From Arabidopsis thaliana (taxonomy: Eukaryota > Streptophyta > Magnoliopsida > Brassicales > Brassicaceae): a DNA stretch of 64,000 nucleotides. The stretch is from contig NC_003074.8 in the NCBI RefSeq assembly GCF_000001735.4, positions 10,726,101-10,790,100 on the forward strand, given 5' to 3'. Position 1 is the first letter of the stretch; every line of letters starts with the position of its first letter. Below the pieces are notes generated by a model, which saw only the letters and a program-made list of their open reading frames with translations, had not been told where the DNA came from and made no database searches. Both the position numbers and the translations under genes were made by a program. This document shows positions 21,718 through 35,734 of the stretch, piece by piece.

Positions 21718-21894
21718 TTATTGCTCGACGCGTGGACGAGCTTGTTCGCGGTGGTCTAGGCAGTAGCACACTGTCGCGACCACCACGATCACAAATGCAA
21801 CTGACGCCATGACTCCGAACAGCACCACTAAGCCGGAAGAAGAGTGAGACTGATGTGGTGGAAGCGGAAAGTCTTGATTCGTTGAGTTAATCAT
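21718..21894 (-). CDS. Small single-pass membrane protein, 58 residues
   Basis: An ATG-to-stop frame too short for common ORF cut-offs. It has a polar N-terminus rich in Pro, His and Ser (MINSTNQDFPLPPHQSHSSS), one hydrophobic span of about 25 residues (GLVVLFGVMASVAFVIVVV..CYCL), then a short basic tail (DHREQARPRVEQ). Base composition is clearly richer in G and C than the flanks on both sides, and a TATA-like TATATAA lies a short way upstream on its strand (about 21935-21941). I know of no function; many plant genomes encode such small membrane proteins. The coding call rests on composition and topology, not on homology that I can verify. Confidence 0.65.
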   Translation of the reverse strand: MINSTNQDFPLPPHQSHSSSGLVVLFGVMASVAFVIVVVATVCYCLDHREQARPRVEQ

Positions 21895-21944
21895 GGTGAG
21901 TGAGTTGCTTTTCCTTCTCTCTTCTTCTTATCATTATATAAAAC

Positions 21945-22790
21945 AGTGAAGATCAAAACCTGCAAACTACTGTGAATTGCCAAGAGTGTCAATTGTAGTT
22001 GAAAAAGTGTTTTTGGTTTTTCTAATAAGTTTGAGATAAACGTATTACCTAGAATTCAAAAGTGATAGGGCCGTTAAAAAATTTCCGAATTGTTGATCTT
22101 TATAGGTTTTGAATTGTTGATCTTTTATTGGGAATTCTGAATAATGACAAAGCCTGCCTCGTTGCCCGATTCCAATGAAACTGTCTTTAAGTCACGTTGC
22201 ATATTAATTCATAATCATTAAAAGTATTTGATATGAAAATTATATCAAAACATTTGTTTTGTTAATAAAATGTGAAAAACGTAAATATATCAACTTTTTT
22301 CCAAAATAATAATCAATTAGAAACATATGAGTATTTAACTATTTATAAATTTTCTTTACTGTTTAGCTTTGTATTGAGATATGGAAAAATGGTATGGAGA
22401 ACCAAAGATCGACCGAGACGACAAGGCTAAAATATGAGTCTTGAAAACATTATTTTTCATTCTTATGTTTTGCTTGGTTTTTACTTATTATTTGTTTGGG
22501 ACGAGTTGGAAGATGCAAGCTAAGACTCGCTCAACTCAGGGATGTTTCTTAACATTTTGAAGGTTTGAGTGGTTTTGTAGATACATCCACTTATGTATTG
22601 ATTGAACATTTTAAATAAATTATAACTTGTAATTTTATTTAAATGGATGCTTAAGTAGACAATGTCACACTGATATGGATAGTCTGGATAGAGAGAAAAC
22701 TTTTCTATTATATATTGACTAGGGAAATTCCGGGCTACAAAACACAATTGTTGTGTATATTAACTACTAGATTTTAATATATTTTGTAAC
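21945..22790. other. Intergenic, nothing recognised
   Basis: AT-rich. It lies where the 3' exons of the S28 peptidase relic would be expected; I see no trace of its C-terminal half here. Confidence 0.45.
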
Positions 22791-22802
22791 AGAAAACTTC
22801 AC

Positions 22803-23597
22803 CTGCCATCCCCATGCCCTATCGTCATTTGTCATCTGATACGACGGCGACGACATACCATAACAAGAAATATTTCCTCTAGAAGCAACCACACCTGCGA
22901 CGAAGAAACTTTTATGAAGCCTCATCATCATGCCGAGCTATTTATCCCTCAGCATTATTTGGATATAACAAAAGGAATAAAAAAAAAGTACCTGCGAAGA
23001 TCTGGTCTAGTAGATCACTCTTAGTGTTTGGTGGGCTTGTGTTAATAGCCTCACACAACCTGGCAACCGAGAACTGATTGTCGCTGTATTGAGCTGTCCT
23101 CGCGTATATGTAACTCACATAGCTTTTGAGTTCGATAATGTCGTTCAAAGGACTAATAAATCAATATAAAAAGATAAAAAGAATATTAAAATATGATAGA
23201 TTCTTTTATACTCTCTATAAATTGGGAGAAATCTTTTTACTTGCACAGCTTGAAATTTTTGCTGAGGATTGAGAGACTGTTAGGTTTGGCAGCAATCCTG
23301 TCTATTTCATCCCAAGATTTATGTATCTTGTTATGACATTCCTTGCTCATTTCCTTAAGGACAAAATATTAGCAAAACAATATGAGTAATGCATGTTGTT
23401 AATAGTATAATTATGGAACTGTTTTAAGTTACCTTGAAAACTTTGGTTACTATGTAAAAGTAACCATGTTTTGGAAGTGTGTCTTCAAAATAGAGGAGGG
23501 GGGCTGAGGATGCTAAAGCCCCGAGCGCTATGTATGGGTATTTTAGCTTGAACCAAGCTGCCAACACTTTGTGTACCGCACCATGAAATTGAAAATA
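22803..23597 (-). pseudogene. Truncated S28 serine carboxypeptidase (Pro-X carboxypeptidase-like)
   Basis: Four consecutive exons of a plant S28 peptidase gene remain: about 23585-23433 ([20 protein letters not shown]..), 23353-23241 (EMSKECHNKIHKSWDEIDRI..), 23152-22992 (PLNDIIELKSYVSYIYARTA..) and 22894-22803 (VVASRGNISCYGMSSPSY..). Splice sites between them look sound. Homology stops abruptly before LAAWF, where the family has the GGSYGG nucleophile motif, and again after RAWGWQ, before the Asp/His part of the triad. The nucleophile serine and the rest of the active site are therefore absent and a working peptidase is not possible. Family members are lysosomal/vacuolar or secreted and cut after proline. 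Probably At3g28680, which may be annotated as a short gene. Confidence 0.8.
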
Positions 23598-23599
23598 AA

Positions 23600-25015
23600 A
23601 TAAAATTATTTTTGAAGCATAACATTTTATCATACTAAATTAAATATCCATATAGTGAAAGAGGAATGGAACATTAGGGAAAGTGAGAAGAGCAAATTTC
23701 GTTCCAACATTATTTTAGATGTATGTCAATTATTTTTAGCAAGACTAGTAAAAGAATATATAACTATATATTTTCAATATATATATAGCATGTTTAAAAG
23801 ATATGATACTTATGATCACACTCACCATATAACATTGTTCTGACTTCTGATTTTTTTGTTTATAATTATTTAGAAAACATATATATTGGAATACAAACGG
23901 TTTGTTAATATATTAACATTTATGATATTTTAAAGTTAATTAATTTAGTTTTAATATTTTAAATTTTTAGTGTACATGCAAAAATCATGTGATGTTTATT
24001 TGACATTTTAAAAATATGTTCGATACTATTTACTTTTTAAAGTAATTTATATTTAGAAATTCCAGTTTAGGAAATAAAAGATTAGTGTATATAGTATTTT
24101 GACGTTAATCTATATTTCTCTTTTAATTTATTTTGTAGTCTCTAATATTTAAATTTTATAAGAGATTCATTTTATCTTATTCCAAATTCCCTAGTTCTTT
24201 ATGTGTAATATCAATTTTGTGATTTTTTCATGTTGAGATATATTTTAATTATTTTTATTTTTCAAAATTATATTACTATCAAATTACTCCATAACTTACA
24301 TTTTGCAAATTTGATAAGTTAGTTGGATATTTTACCAAAACGCTATTGAGAATGCATGGTTTTCTATATGTTTAAGAATTCATAACTTCATAATGCCAAG
24401 TTGTAGCGCGTTTTTTTTTTTGAACTTTGTAGTTTGTACAAATTAGTAGATAATTATGGAATAGATATTTTGCTGGACTAAAAGTTTTTTTTTTTCTTAA
24501 GAATTTCAAAAATGATGAAGGTCTTTGGGAAGTTACTTTTGAAAAACCTTTATACAATTCAGAAAGTGGATCCATACCATAGTCATCTTTGCTGCCTTTG
24601 ATGTCCTTAATCAATTATTGTTAGATCTTCTTGGCATGCATGTGCAGTCTTTCCGCTATTTCCTTTCTTGCTTGCCCGTAGTGCTAGATCCCCCATTAAC
24701 GTAAGTATTTTAGCTGTTAGCCTACAAAATTGAAAGATTAACTTGACAAAAATGATTGAGTGTTGAATACAGAAGGGACGACAAGTCAATATAAAGATGG
24801 AAGATGCAGTGAAACTTGTGAAAGCTATTCTATGTGCGTGTAACTTGTGAAAGATGGAAGTGTAAACGATTTGGCTTTGTAACAGTAATTTGTGTTATTA
24901 TTTTTTAAGAACATTAATTTGCTTATTGAGAGACTATCATAAATACCTTGGCCCAAGATGTTGAAGTCGTAATATGTGAAAGAGGAAGTGGAAATGATTT
25001 GAATTTGTATTACTA
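23600..25015. other. AT-rich intergenic
   Basis: No supported gene. Minus-strand frames at 24372-24614 and 24607-24789 are open for 60-80 codons but match no family I know and are not joined by clear splice sites. Confidence 0.4.
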
Positions 25016-25016
25016 A

Positions 25017-26264
25017 CTAGCATTTGGCCCCTGTTATGCAGGGACAACATTGTTTTAAATTATATCTGCTACAACTCTTAACTAAGATTTTTAAAATAAA
25101 GCAGACAGCATAAATATACAACAAATTTATTATCATTGACTGAAGAATATACAAAGATTAAGAAAAAGATATAAAGAAGGTACAATTTTTCTACCCAATG
25201 AATCAATTGCGATAGACAGTAACTAACAAATCAAGAGTTTAGAAATATAAGAGAGTATAAGTACGAAAATTATGCTGGGTATATACATGTCCGCTTATTT
25301 CATCATTAGCTCCAACCAATTGTAATGTGTTCTTCTTCTCATCATCAGTAATTCAGTTTACAAACATTCGTTGACACCCAAAGCTTGGAAGTCTAAAAAA
25401 AAATGTAAAATGTGCACAAGTAAGTAATTACATGACGCAGACGCTGCCTTTGAAACAATATCAAAGATATTGCAGATATAAAGAAGTAAAATAAGAGATG
25501 ACTTTAAAATTGAAGTATTTGTATTAATACAAAAATCTTGCGTGAAAATACAATTGCGGTTTAATACAAAAAAAAATTGCAGATATAAAGAAGTAAAATA
25601 AGAGATGAAAGAAGAATAGTAAAAAGTATGAGAATTAATTTACCATTAAAAAAATACTTGAGCTTCGATTAAGATATTAAACTCACCCTTGTTTTAAGGC
25701 AACTGTTCAGATGAGAAGCCAAAATTTATCGTTATTCCTTGAGTGTTTGTGAGACGGGAGAATTATAGGCATTGATTGTATTAAAGAATAATCCTATGGA
25801 AAAATGGAGATGTATGAGAGAAATCGAATTCAGTCAAATAAAGAAGATACAAAGCAAAAGAAAAAAAAAAAAAGCCATAGAAATCTAGAAGAAGGATATA
25901 TGATTTTCGAATCTATGGAGAATTCTATATATATAAAACAAAATTACAAACAGAAATAGAAGATGGTAAATTGGTTCATTGAGATGAACAAAATACCTGA
26001 TTTCTGAGTAATCGATTAATGATGTTGAGAAACCCATCTTTGAGATTTTACACAGTAGTCATGGAGTTTTTGGAAGAGAGAAAGTGGAAATGTGGAGATC
26101 GTGGGGATGAAAGAAAAAATCGTTTGACAAAGAAACAAAGTTAAATAAAAACGACACATACTATGCGTGAAAATGAAAGAATAAAAAAATAGTACTAAGC
26201 TGATGTGTCAATCACTGAATACATCAGTTATTGGAAAAGTGACTGCTGATTTAGTATATTTAGA
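25017..26264 (-). mobile_element. Non-autonomous Helitron, 1248 bp
   Basis: Read on the minus strand it starts TCTAAATATACTAAATCAGC and ends with a hairpin (CCCTG CATAA CAGGG), a short spacer and CTAG. It is inserted between A and T, with no target duplication. TC at the 5' end and a hairpin some 10 bases before CTRR at the 3' end are the diagnostic Helitron termini. There is no Rep/helicase, so it depends on another copy. Inside is a perfect 31-bp direct repeat (25470-25500 and 25577-25607). Confidence 0.72.
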
Positions 26265-26330
26265 TTTGTGTTATTATGTTCAGATGAATTATATAATAGT
26301 TATTGTACACTGAATAAATTAATATCAAAA

Positions 26331-26403
26331 GGGGATGTAGCTCAGATGGTAGAGCGCTCGCTTAGCATGCGAGAGGTACGGGGATCGATACCCCGCATCT
26401 CCA
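26331..26403 (+). tRNA. tRNA-Ala (anticodon AGC)
   Basis: 73 nt, folds as a complete cloverleaf. The acceptor stem GGGGATG pairs with CATCTCC and includes the G3:U70 wobble pair that marks alanine tRNAs. The anticodon loop is TTAGCAT. A-box (TAGCTCAGATGGTAGAGCG) and B-box (GGGATCGATACCC) promoter motifs are intact, and a T-run (from 26405) ends transcription. No intron. Identical in sequence to the tRNA at 33293-33365. Confidence 0.97.
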
Positions 26404-26414
26404 CTTTTCTTTTT

Positions 26415-29290
26415 CTTATTTTATATTTATACCACCTCAATGTTTCAATAATTGTATAGTTTGAACTGTTTATTTGTTGGAATACTAATGTTAAAAGTTT
26501 TAAAAAAAAATCTTGTTAGTAAAACTTGAAATAAAAATTACGTGTTCTATATTTTGTTGTACTTTATTAGTTACTTTACATCTTCGATTAATTAATAATT
26601 CTTTTGTAATAATAAAATGTATTTTTGTATATTATTTTTTTAACCAGGCCTTTCCCAAAATCTCCTTCAATTTTAAAACAACCATATTAAATAAGTTGAA
26701 CTTTGAACCAAAAACATAAGAGAACTAAACTCTTAATTTTATTTCACTAGACCAATATCTTATTAATAAAATGTATATTTGTTACAAAAACAATAAAAAT
26801 TAAAAAGATAATTGTCCTAACTCCTAACATCACAAGTTTCAACATATTGAAAAAAAACTCAAATTCATCTCTTTTAAAATAAAGCTCTCCCTTTTTTTCT
26901 ACAAAAGTTTATGTCGCCACCTACTAAGATTATCGGTTTCAATGGCTTTTTCAGCCGGGGTTTCTTTGTTTTAGTCTCTCTAATTTTGATTTCTTATGAG
27001 TTTGATGTTATCTGAATCTTATTTTCTTCCAACTATTTCAGATCTAACTCTATAAAGTCTAAATCCTTTATTCTTCTGGATTTGCTGTTTATTTTGTCTC
27101 CTTCATCCTTCATCTGCAGCTTTAGTTCCGACTGTTCCAACCATAAAGGCAGGTTTTGTCGATCCTTCAACGCTTCAAATACATATTTTTCACTATTAAA
27201 GATCTCGATTTCCTTCCTTTCTTCATAAGACTTTGGGGTAAGAAGAGCCTTGGTTTTATTTTCTTTAGATAGATCTCTAGTCTCAGATATGTTTTTATTT
27301 TTTAATTTAATTCGGACTTACACTTATACTTTAGTTTTGAAATCTTTAGTTATGAGTTTGAGAAATTTGGGTTCAGTATCAATGTTGTTGTTTTTTTATA
27401 TATAATTTTGGATTTTTCCTCCTTTGGATCTATCTTTATTCGAGAGATATCGTTTGCTCGTCGACTTAGTTTTTGGAATGATTGTTTTTTTTGCTGACAT
27501 ATGTATTTCACCATTTGTATTCCATCTCTCTATCAATGAAACTAGTGAAAAAATAAATAAATTAACTCCTCACATCTTGTTGAGTATAAGAGATAGTCAT
27601 TTAGTTGGTAAGGTTCCATTTCCACTAGAAATATTCATGGTATCGTTATAACGTTATTCAACAACACATATTCTAGATGTTAGATTTGTCTTATATTAAA
27701 ATCCATAAACAAAACACCTTATACATGTTACCATCGGTCCTTGTACGTTCGCCGCATATCTCCGACTTCTCTCCGCCGTCCACTGGTGACTCTACGCTCA
27801 CTCTAAAAATCTGTTTACTATATAAAAAAAACTAAACAAAAGAGAGGATTAGATTCATTGGTCTAAGTCTAGAGTCAAGAACACCACCACCACCTGTAAT
27901 CCCAACAAGTTTAGTTGCCTACCGTTTATCGTTATCTAAAACACCTTAATGTTTCCACGTGTCATCATCTCACAAGAATGTCACAAAAAAGCTTATATTC
28001 TTCTAGATGTAACATTAGCATAACTATATCCCAAAAAAGTCTACCCTTTCGTCTTGTTTATTTTAACCTCAATTATTACCTTTTTATACATATAATTATG
28101 GGACTATATATGAACTGATTAATACTATTTTCGAATCTTAAAATGAGTTAATAAAGTTATCAACATACACTCATACTCGCTTAAACTAAGATATCTTAAC
28201 ATTTCTAAGATCTAAAGAATAATTTGGTGAAAGAGAACACCAAAATATATCATCAAATTTTACTTAGATTATGTTACAATAAAAAAAAATTAAACATGTC
28301 AATTGTAAAAATAACATTACCAATTATTCTTATTTTTCATAGAAAAATTTTATGTACCAAAATAATCTATTTTAAACCACAAACAAAATACATATTAAAT
28401 TATTATTCCAACTCTTTTTTAATGGTAAGAAATTCAAATACTTGTAGAAGACAACCTTGTTTTGTCATGTGTTATAATATCTATATATTAATTGGAAATT
28501 AATTTCTGTTAATTAAATAATATTTTTTAAAGAGCTAATAAATAATATTCTTACATTCAATTTATTGCATTGAATTATTAACATATGGTAAAAAGTTCTT
28601 ACAAATAAATATATAATTTTTTCGAAAATTGTTATAAAAAAAACTTTATATAATTGGCCAAAGATTATATTGACCAAATCAATCATCATTAAATTTCTAT
28701 TCTTGTACGCGTATTTTATAACAATTTAAGTAAGATTAGTGTAAACATTATACAAGATTATAAGTTTTCATAAAAATAAGATTTGTAGGCGTACTTTATT
28801 TGTTGCCCAAGCTGACCAAATTACTTATCTCTCTTACTCAAGCTGCCCAATCTGCCCGTTGCTGACCACTTTCACTCTCTCTCTCTCTGAAGATGCCCTT
28901 TCGTAGCTCTCTAGCTCTCACGCACGCAAAAAAAATCTCCCCTTTTGACTAAAACTTTCTCCACCAATTTGTTTTCTTTTGTTCTTCCTTCTCTTCTTTG
29001 TCCCCAATTAAGGAGCTCAAATTCACTTCTACTGAACTGGGTTTTACCATTTGCTTTTGATCTTTGGTTTCTGTTCGATTTTGGAGGAAAAAAGGATCAA
29101 ACTTTATATTAAGAGAGAATTGGGTTTCGTTGATCTTCATCTTTCTATTGATTTCATTATCTGGGTTTGATCAAAGTTTTGTTTTTTGGTACATAAATAT
29201 GTGATCAGAGAGAGTGATCTACTCTAGGGTTGATTCGCTTGACTTTTTTTGGTTTTTGAATTATTGGTGTTTGTGTGTTGGCTATGGTGA
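26415..29290. other. Long AT-rich intergenic region, promoter of the kinase gene at its end
   Basis: No supported gene over 2.8 kb. About 27040-27320 on the minus strand is open for roughly 90 codons with lysine/glutamate-rich sense (for example KENKTKALLTPKSYEERKE) but lacks an ATG; it may be a captured or decayed coding piece. About 28800-28950 has CT-rich, gene-like leader sequence for the downstream kinase. Confidence 0.45.
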
Positions 29291-29311
29291 TTTGATTTGG
29301 AATTAGGGTTC

Positions 29312-31394
29312 ATGGCTACAAAGTTAGAGTCTTTTAAGGTGGTGGAGAAATTGGGTGTTGAGAAAGGTGAAAAAGGGAAGATGATGAGTAAAAAAAAGAA
29401 TGTTAAGAAAGATGGAGATGAGAGTGAAAGTGGGTTTTGGTTTAGATTCAAGTTTATCTTTAGTTGTATCTCTTCTAGATCAAAAGTTGATAGTTCCATG
29501 AATGCTACTGCTGTTATTGGTATAATCTCTTTCTCCCTTGTATACATATCATAAAGTTTAAAGTTTGTTTGTATTTATGTTTTTGTGTAGATGACAAAGT
29601 TGCTTTGAGATTGTTGTTGAGATTATTATCTTTTGCTGACGCTTGATTCTATAACAAGCCTTCATTTCTAGCGTGTAGTATCCTACAATCTGTCCCGTGT
29701 TTCTGTCTATCTGCTTCACCTTTTATCTTACTGCTTGAGTGTGGGACTTGGTTTCGTCTATACTTCAATTCTTTAGTGCTCACTTTCTTTTGTTATATAT
29801 ATTTTACAGCAGAACCTAAGAAAGTTATTGAGAAGCTTGAAGGTCATCCAGCTCCGACTAAAGACACTGGCTGTGCGGAGAGCGGTTCCTCAACACCTCT
29901 AATGAGCGGGGAATTGAAGTATTCTTCTAAGCTACGGATTTTCATGTTTAACGACCTTAAGTTAGCCACTAGGAATTTCAGACCAGAGTCTCTTCTCGGT
30001 GAGGGTGGGTTTGGATGTGTTTTTAAAGGATGGATAGAGGAGAATGGAACTGCACCTGTCAAGCCTGGTACTGGTCTAACTGTAGCTGTCAAAACACTGA
30101 ACCCAGATGGCCTTCAAGGTCACAAGGAGTGGCTGGTAATGATCAATTTCCTTACCTTGATACTGGTTATGGTTTCGTGCTTTGGTTTCTATGAACAATG
30201 TTGATAGTTCTGCTCTTTTTGTGCAGGCTGAAATTAACTTCCTTGGAAACCTTGTTCACCCCAGTCTGGTTAAATTAGTTGGCTACTGCATGGAAGAAGA
30301 CCAAAGGCTGCTTGTTTACGAGTTTATGCCACGAGGAAGTTTGGAGAACCATCTTTTCAGAAGTATGTCTATCGCAAACCTCTGCACATCTTCTTCTTTC
30401 TGAGGGCTTTGAGGTGTCTCGTCTAATTACCATGTTTTTCTTTTTTCATTTGGGTTCAGGGACCTTACCTCTCCCTTGGTCTGTTCGAATGAAAATTGCA
30501 CTTGGTGCAGCTAAAGGTCTCGCCTTTCTTCACGAAGAAGCTGAGAAGCCAGTCATATATCGAGATTTCAAAACATCTAATATTTTACTGGATGGGGTAT
30601 GTCTGAAAGCCACTTAACCCGATAACCTCAACTCTGTCCTTTCTCTCTATGTTTATAAATTTTAGAAAAAAATGCTCCCATTGCAGGAATATAATGCAAA
30701 GCTCTCTGATTTTGGGCTTGCAAAAGATGCTCCAGACGAGAAAAAATCCCACGTATCAACCCGAGTCATGGGAACTTATGGTTATGCTGCCCCTGAATAT
30801 GTAATGACTGGTAAGTCAGCTATCTTGAACTTGTTTTTGGTTTTCGCATTATAGATTGAGCTTTTGAACTTAGAAGTTTTAATATGAACATCAGGACATC
30901 TGACAACGAAGAGCGATGTATACAGTTTTGGAGTAGTTTTACTTGAAATATTAACTGGACGAAGATCTGTGGATAAAAGTCGGCCGAACGGGGAACAGAA
31001 CTTGGTAGAATGGGTGAGACCTCATCTCTTAGACAAGAAAAGGTTTTACCGGCTATTAGATCCTCGGTTAGAGGGTCACTACTCGATCAAAGGTGCTCAG
31101 AAAGCCACACAAGTAGCGGCGCAATGCCTTAACCGAGACTCCAAAGCCAGACCGAAAATGAGTGAAGTTGTGGAAGCCTTAAAGCCATTACCAAATCTTA
31201 AAGACTTTGCTAGCTCTTCTTCTTCTTTCCAAACAATGCAGCCTGTTGCTAAGAACGGAGTCAGAACACAAGGAGGAGGGTTTGTGTCGAGAAATGGACC
31301 GCCAATGAGGAGTTTGTCTAGCTTAAACTTGCCTCAAGCATCCCCTTATCGTTATGCCCGTCAATCACCAAAGCCTAAAGGAAAAGAGCCATGA
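29312..31394 (+). CDS. PBL36: Receptor-like cytoplasmic kinase, subfamily VII (PBS1-like 36)
   Basis: Six coding exons (29312-29519, 29810-30135, 30227-30362, 30460-30596, 30687-30810, 30895-31394) give 476 residues. The kinase domain shows the glycine loop ([13 protein letters not shown]), VAVK lysine, catalytic loop [21 protein letters not shown] and the activation segment [19 protein letters not shown] in place of HRD is normal for RLCK-VII. The N-terminal extension is basic and Ser-rich, without the MGxxx myristoylation start, but has a cysteine in [11 protein letters not shown] that could be acylated. The C-terminal tail is Ser/Pro-rich. From memory At3g28690 is PBL36, close to PBL34 and PBL35, which act below lectin receptor kinases in defence signalling. 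Family is certain; symbol rests on position and remembered similarity. Confidence 0.92.
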
Positions 31395-31900
31395 CTCCAA
31401 AATAGATATTAATTTAGTTCTTCATGTCTGACCAAGGTTTACTGATTTGAGCTGTATGTTCAGCTTTCTGTTTCATCGATCCTTTCCGACTCAAGACGGG
31501 GGCTGCAGCCTTTTACTCAGATCAAAAAGATGGTCTGTGGGAAACTGAAGCCTGGCAAGTTTGGAACGTTTCGGATCCTGGTTTGTGTTCTTTGAGTTGA
31601 AAAAATATCTTTGGTCCTGAAGGTCTTATGATTTTGATCTTATGATGATTTTAATGTGTAGAAGATGTAAAGTTTGAGAGTGTAAAGTTTCCATAAATGA
31701 TAAAAACCAGTTGTCTGTAAAACCTTATGTAATATATGTTCTGATATGTATTGATTTTTCATCTTTAACTTGTTTAAATTATAACTAACCCCTATAGTAA
31801 ATAAAAATCAAAGGTGGAAAAATCCTTTTAATGGATACATAGTAGAAACATTTCAATATTTTAGCTATAAAACTTTTATTAACATAAGCAAATGTAGCAT
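31395..31900. other. 3' flank of the kinase gene
   Basis: Likely 3' UTR to about 31760 (AATATATG and similar AT-rich polyadenylation context), then spacer up to the Helitron end at 31903. Confidence 0.5.
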
Positions 31901-31902
31901 CA

Positions 31903-32479
31903 CTAGATTTTAATCCGCGGCACACCGCGGAAACAATTTATTTTTTAAAGTTAGTATACATAAAAGTTTGCAAATTGTATTTATCTATAAAATATTTTTA
32001 TTTTATAATTTATAATTGTTATTAAGTAACGTCCCGCCAAACCCGTCCCGCCAAACCCGTCCCGTCAACCCGTCCCGTAAAAAAAACATTTATTTTATTA
32101 ATATTGATCTTATTTATGATATGTTGATGAATTATTGTCTAAATATTTTGTAATTTTGTAGTAATTAAATGCTATCAAATATCTCTGCGGTTTGATGATT
32201 ATAATCGAATTGTTATAGTTATGGAGAAAAGCAATATCAAAAATGATAATTTTGTAGTAATTAAATGATATTAAATATTTTGAAAGTTTTATTTTATTAA
32301 CTAATTGTGTAGTTAATGTGGAGAGATTTAGGGAAGATTGTTAAATGTCAAATATTTAATTCGAAGATTTTTTTTTCTAATTATCAAAAACAAACATTAA
32401 AATCCAGTGGCAGCCATTGTAAATAAGTCCCAACTACAGGATTTATTTCACCAAATGGCTGCAAAAATGTATATGTAGA
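31903..32479 (-). mobile_element. Short non-autonomous Helitron
   Basis: On the minus strand the 3' terminus is the hairpin CCGCGGTGTGCCGCGG, a short spacer, then CTAG followed by host T, typical of Arabidopsis ATREP-type Helitrons. The 5' end is probably TCTACATATAC at 32479, preceded by A, but this boundary is less sure. Near the 3' end is a GC-rich tandem repeat CGTCCCGCCAAACC (32030-32078, about 3.5 copies). Confidence 0.65.
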
Positions 32480-33285
32480 TTTTAAAATGTTAATTTCATT
32501 GACCAAGTTTTTTTTTTTTTTCTCATATGTTATTAAAGAAACCAAAAGTTGGTTATAAGGCCACAAAGCCCACACTGAATTTGCAGAAAATAAGAAAGTG
32601 AAGCCCAACAAGAGTCCACCACAAATTACATCGAAACAAAGGAGATTTAGCATTTGGATTCTATCAAAACACGTGTCAACTTGAAAGTACAACCGTAACA
32701 CATGTTGATGAGTTAACAGAAGTCTATCGACATCAACTTTCGTCACCGACGAACACCGAATCTGGTAAGGAAAACATAGCCGAAAAATCGCACGAAGAAT
32801 CCTTGTTTACCACCGAAATATAACTGAACGAAGCTCAATTTAAAGAGACGACATAAAGATCTTGTAATAAGCATCTGAATGTTCTTCGATCCTTTGAGCA
32901 AGACATAATCTCTTGATTAAGTTCCTGCAAATCAAGGTTTCTAAAGACACAAATCGAAAACATTAATCTTAAGCAATCAACACCTAAAAACTAATTCTCA
33001 ACTGAGATCTATAGTTGTTATTGAAAAACACAAAAGAAAAGATAAAGTCAATCGGCAAAAAAACAAATCGACGACGAAAAAGAGAAAAGTCAGTCAAAAC
33101 CGTCATTGAAAACCAGATTAACAAAGTTATGTAATTATTTTAAATAATTATCTACATTTGGTTCTGCATAGTGTACCAATTTGTGTAACTAACAAATATT
33201 TGGGGTCTTTTATTAAGTTCATAAAAGTTAGAGGTGCCTTTTCGTAAATAGTAAAAAACAATGTAAAAGAAGAAGGAAGGATAAT
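32480..33285. other. Intergenic, nothing recognised
   Basis: No domain-bearing frame. The minus frame at 32384-32746 overlaps the Helitron edge and looks like chance. It holds the downstream side of the tRNA at 33293. Confidence 0.45.
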
Positions 33286-33292
33286 AAAAAAG

Positions 33293-33365
33293 TGGAGATG
33301 CGGGGTATCGATCCCCGTACCTCTCGCATGCTAAGCGAGCGCTCTACCATCTGAGCTACATCCCC
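33293..33365 (-). tRNA. tRNA-Ala (anticodon AGC), second copy
   Basis: 73 nt on the minus strand, identical base for base to the tRNA at 26331-26403, with the same G3:U70 pair, AGC anticodon, and A and B boxes. Its T-run terminator is at 33291-33286 on the minus strand. Flanks share no similarity with the first copy. It starts 115 bp upstream of the ATG of the divergent methyltransferase gene, so the pol III gene lies within that gene's promoter region. Confidence 0.97.
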
Positions 33366-33479
33366 ATTCGTTGATGATATCATATTATAAACTTAAATAG
33401 CAAATATACTAATTCTCTTCTTAATCCTCCCAAGTTCCGACTTCTCTCGTCGGAATCTGCAAATTTCGAAATCGCGAAG

Positions 33480-35734
<2,255 letters not shown>

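Noticed and set aside
24372-24789. Two minus-strand frames that might be upstream exons of the S28 gene
   Set aside because: Neither resembles the N-terminal half of S28 peptidases and no splice sites join them to the relic.
27424-27651. 75-codon plus frame with hydrophobic stretch
   Set aside because: Begins with TTG and has no support; probably chance in AT-rich DNA.
32384-32746. 120-codon minus frame beside the second Helitron
   Set aside because: Straddles the probable Helitron edge and a poly-T run; no domain.
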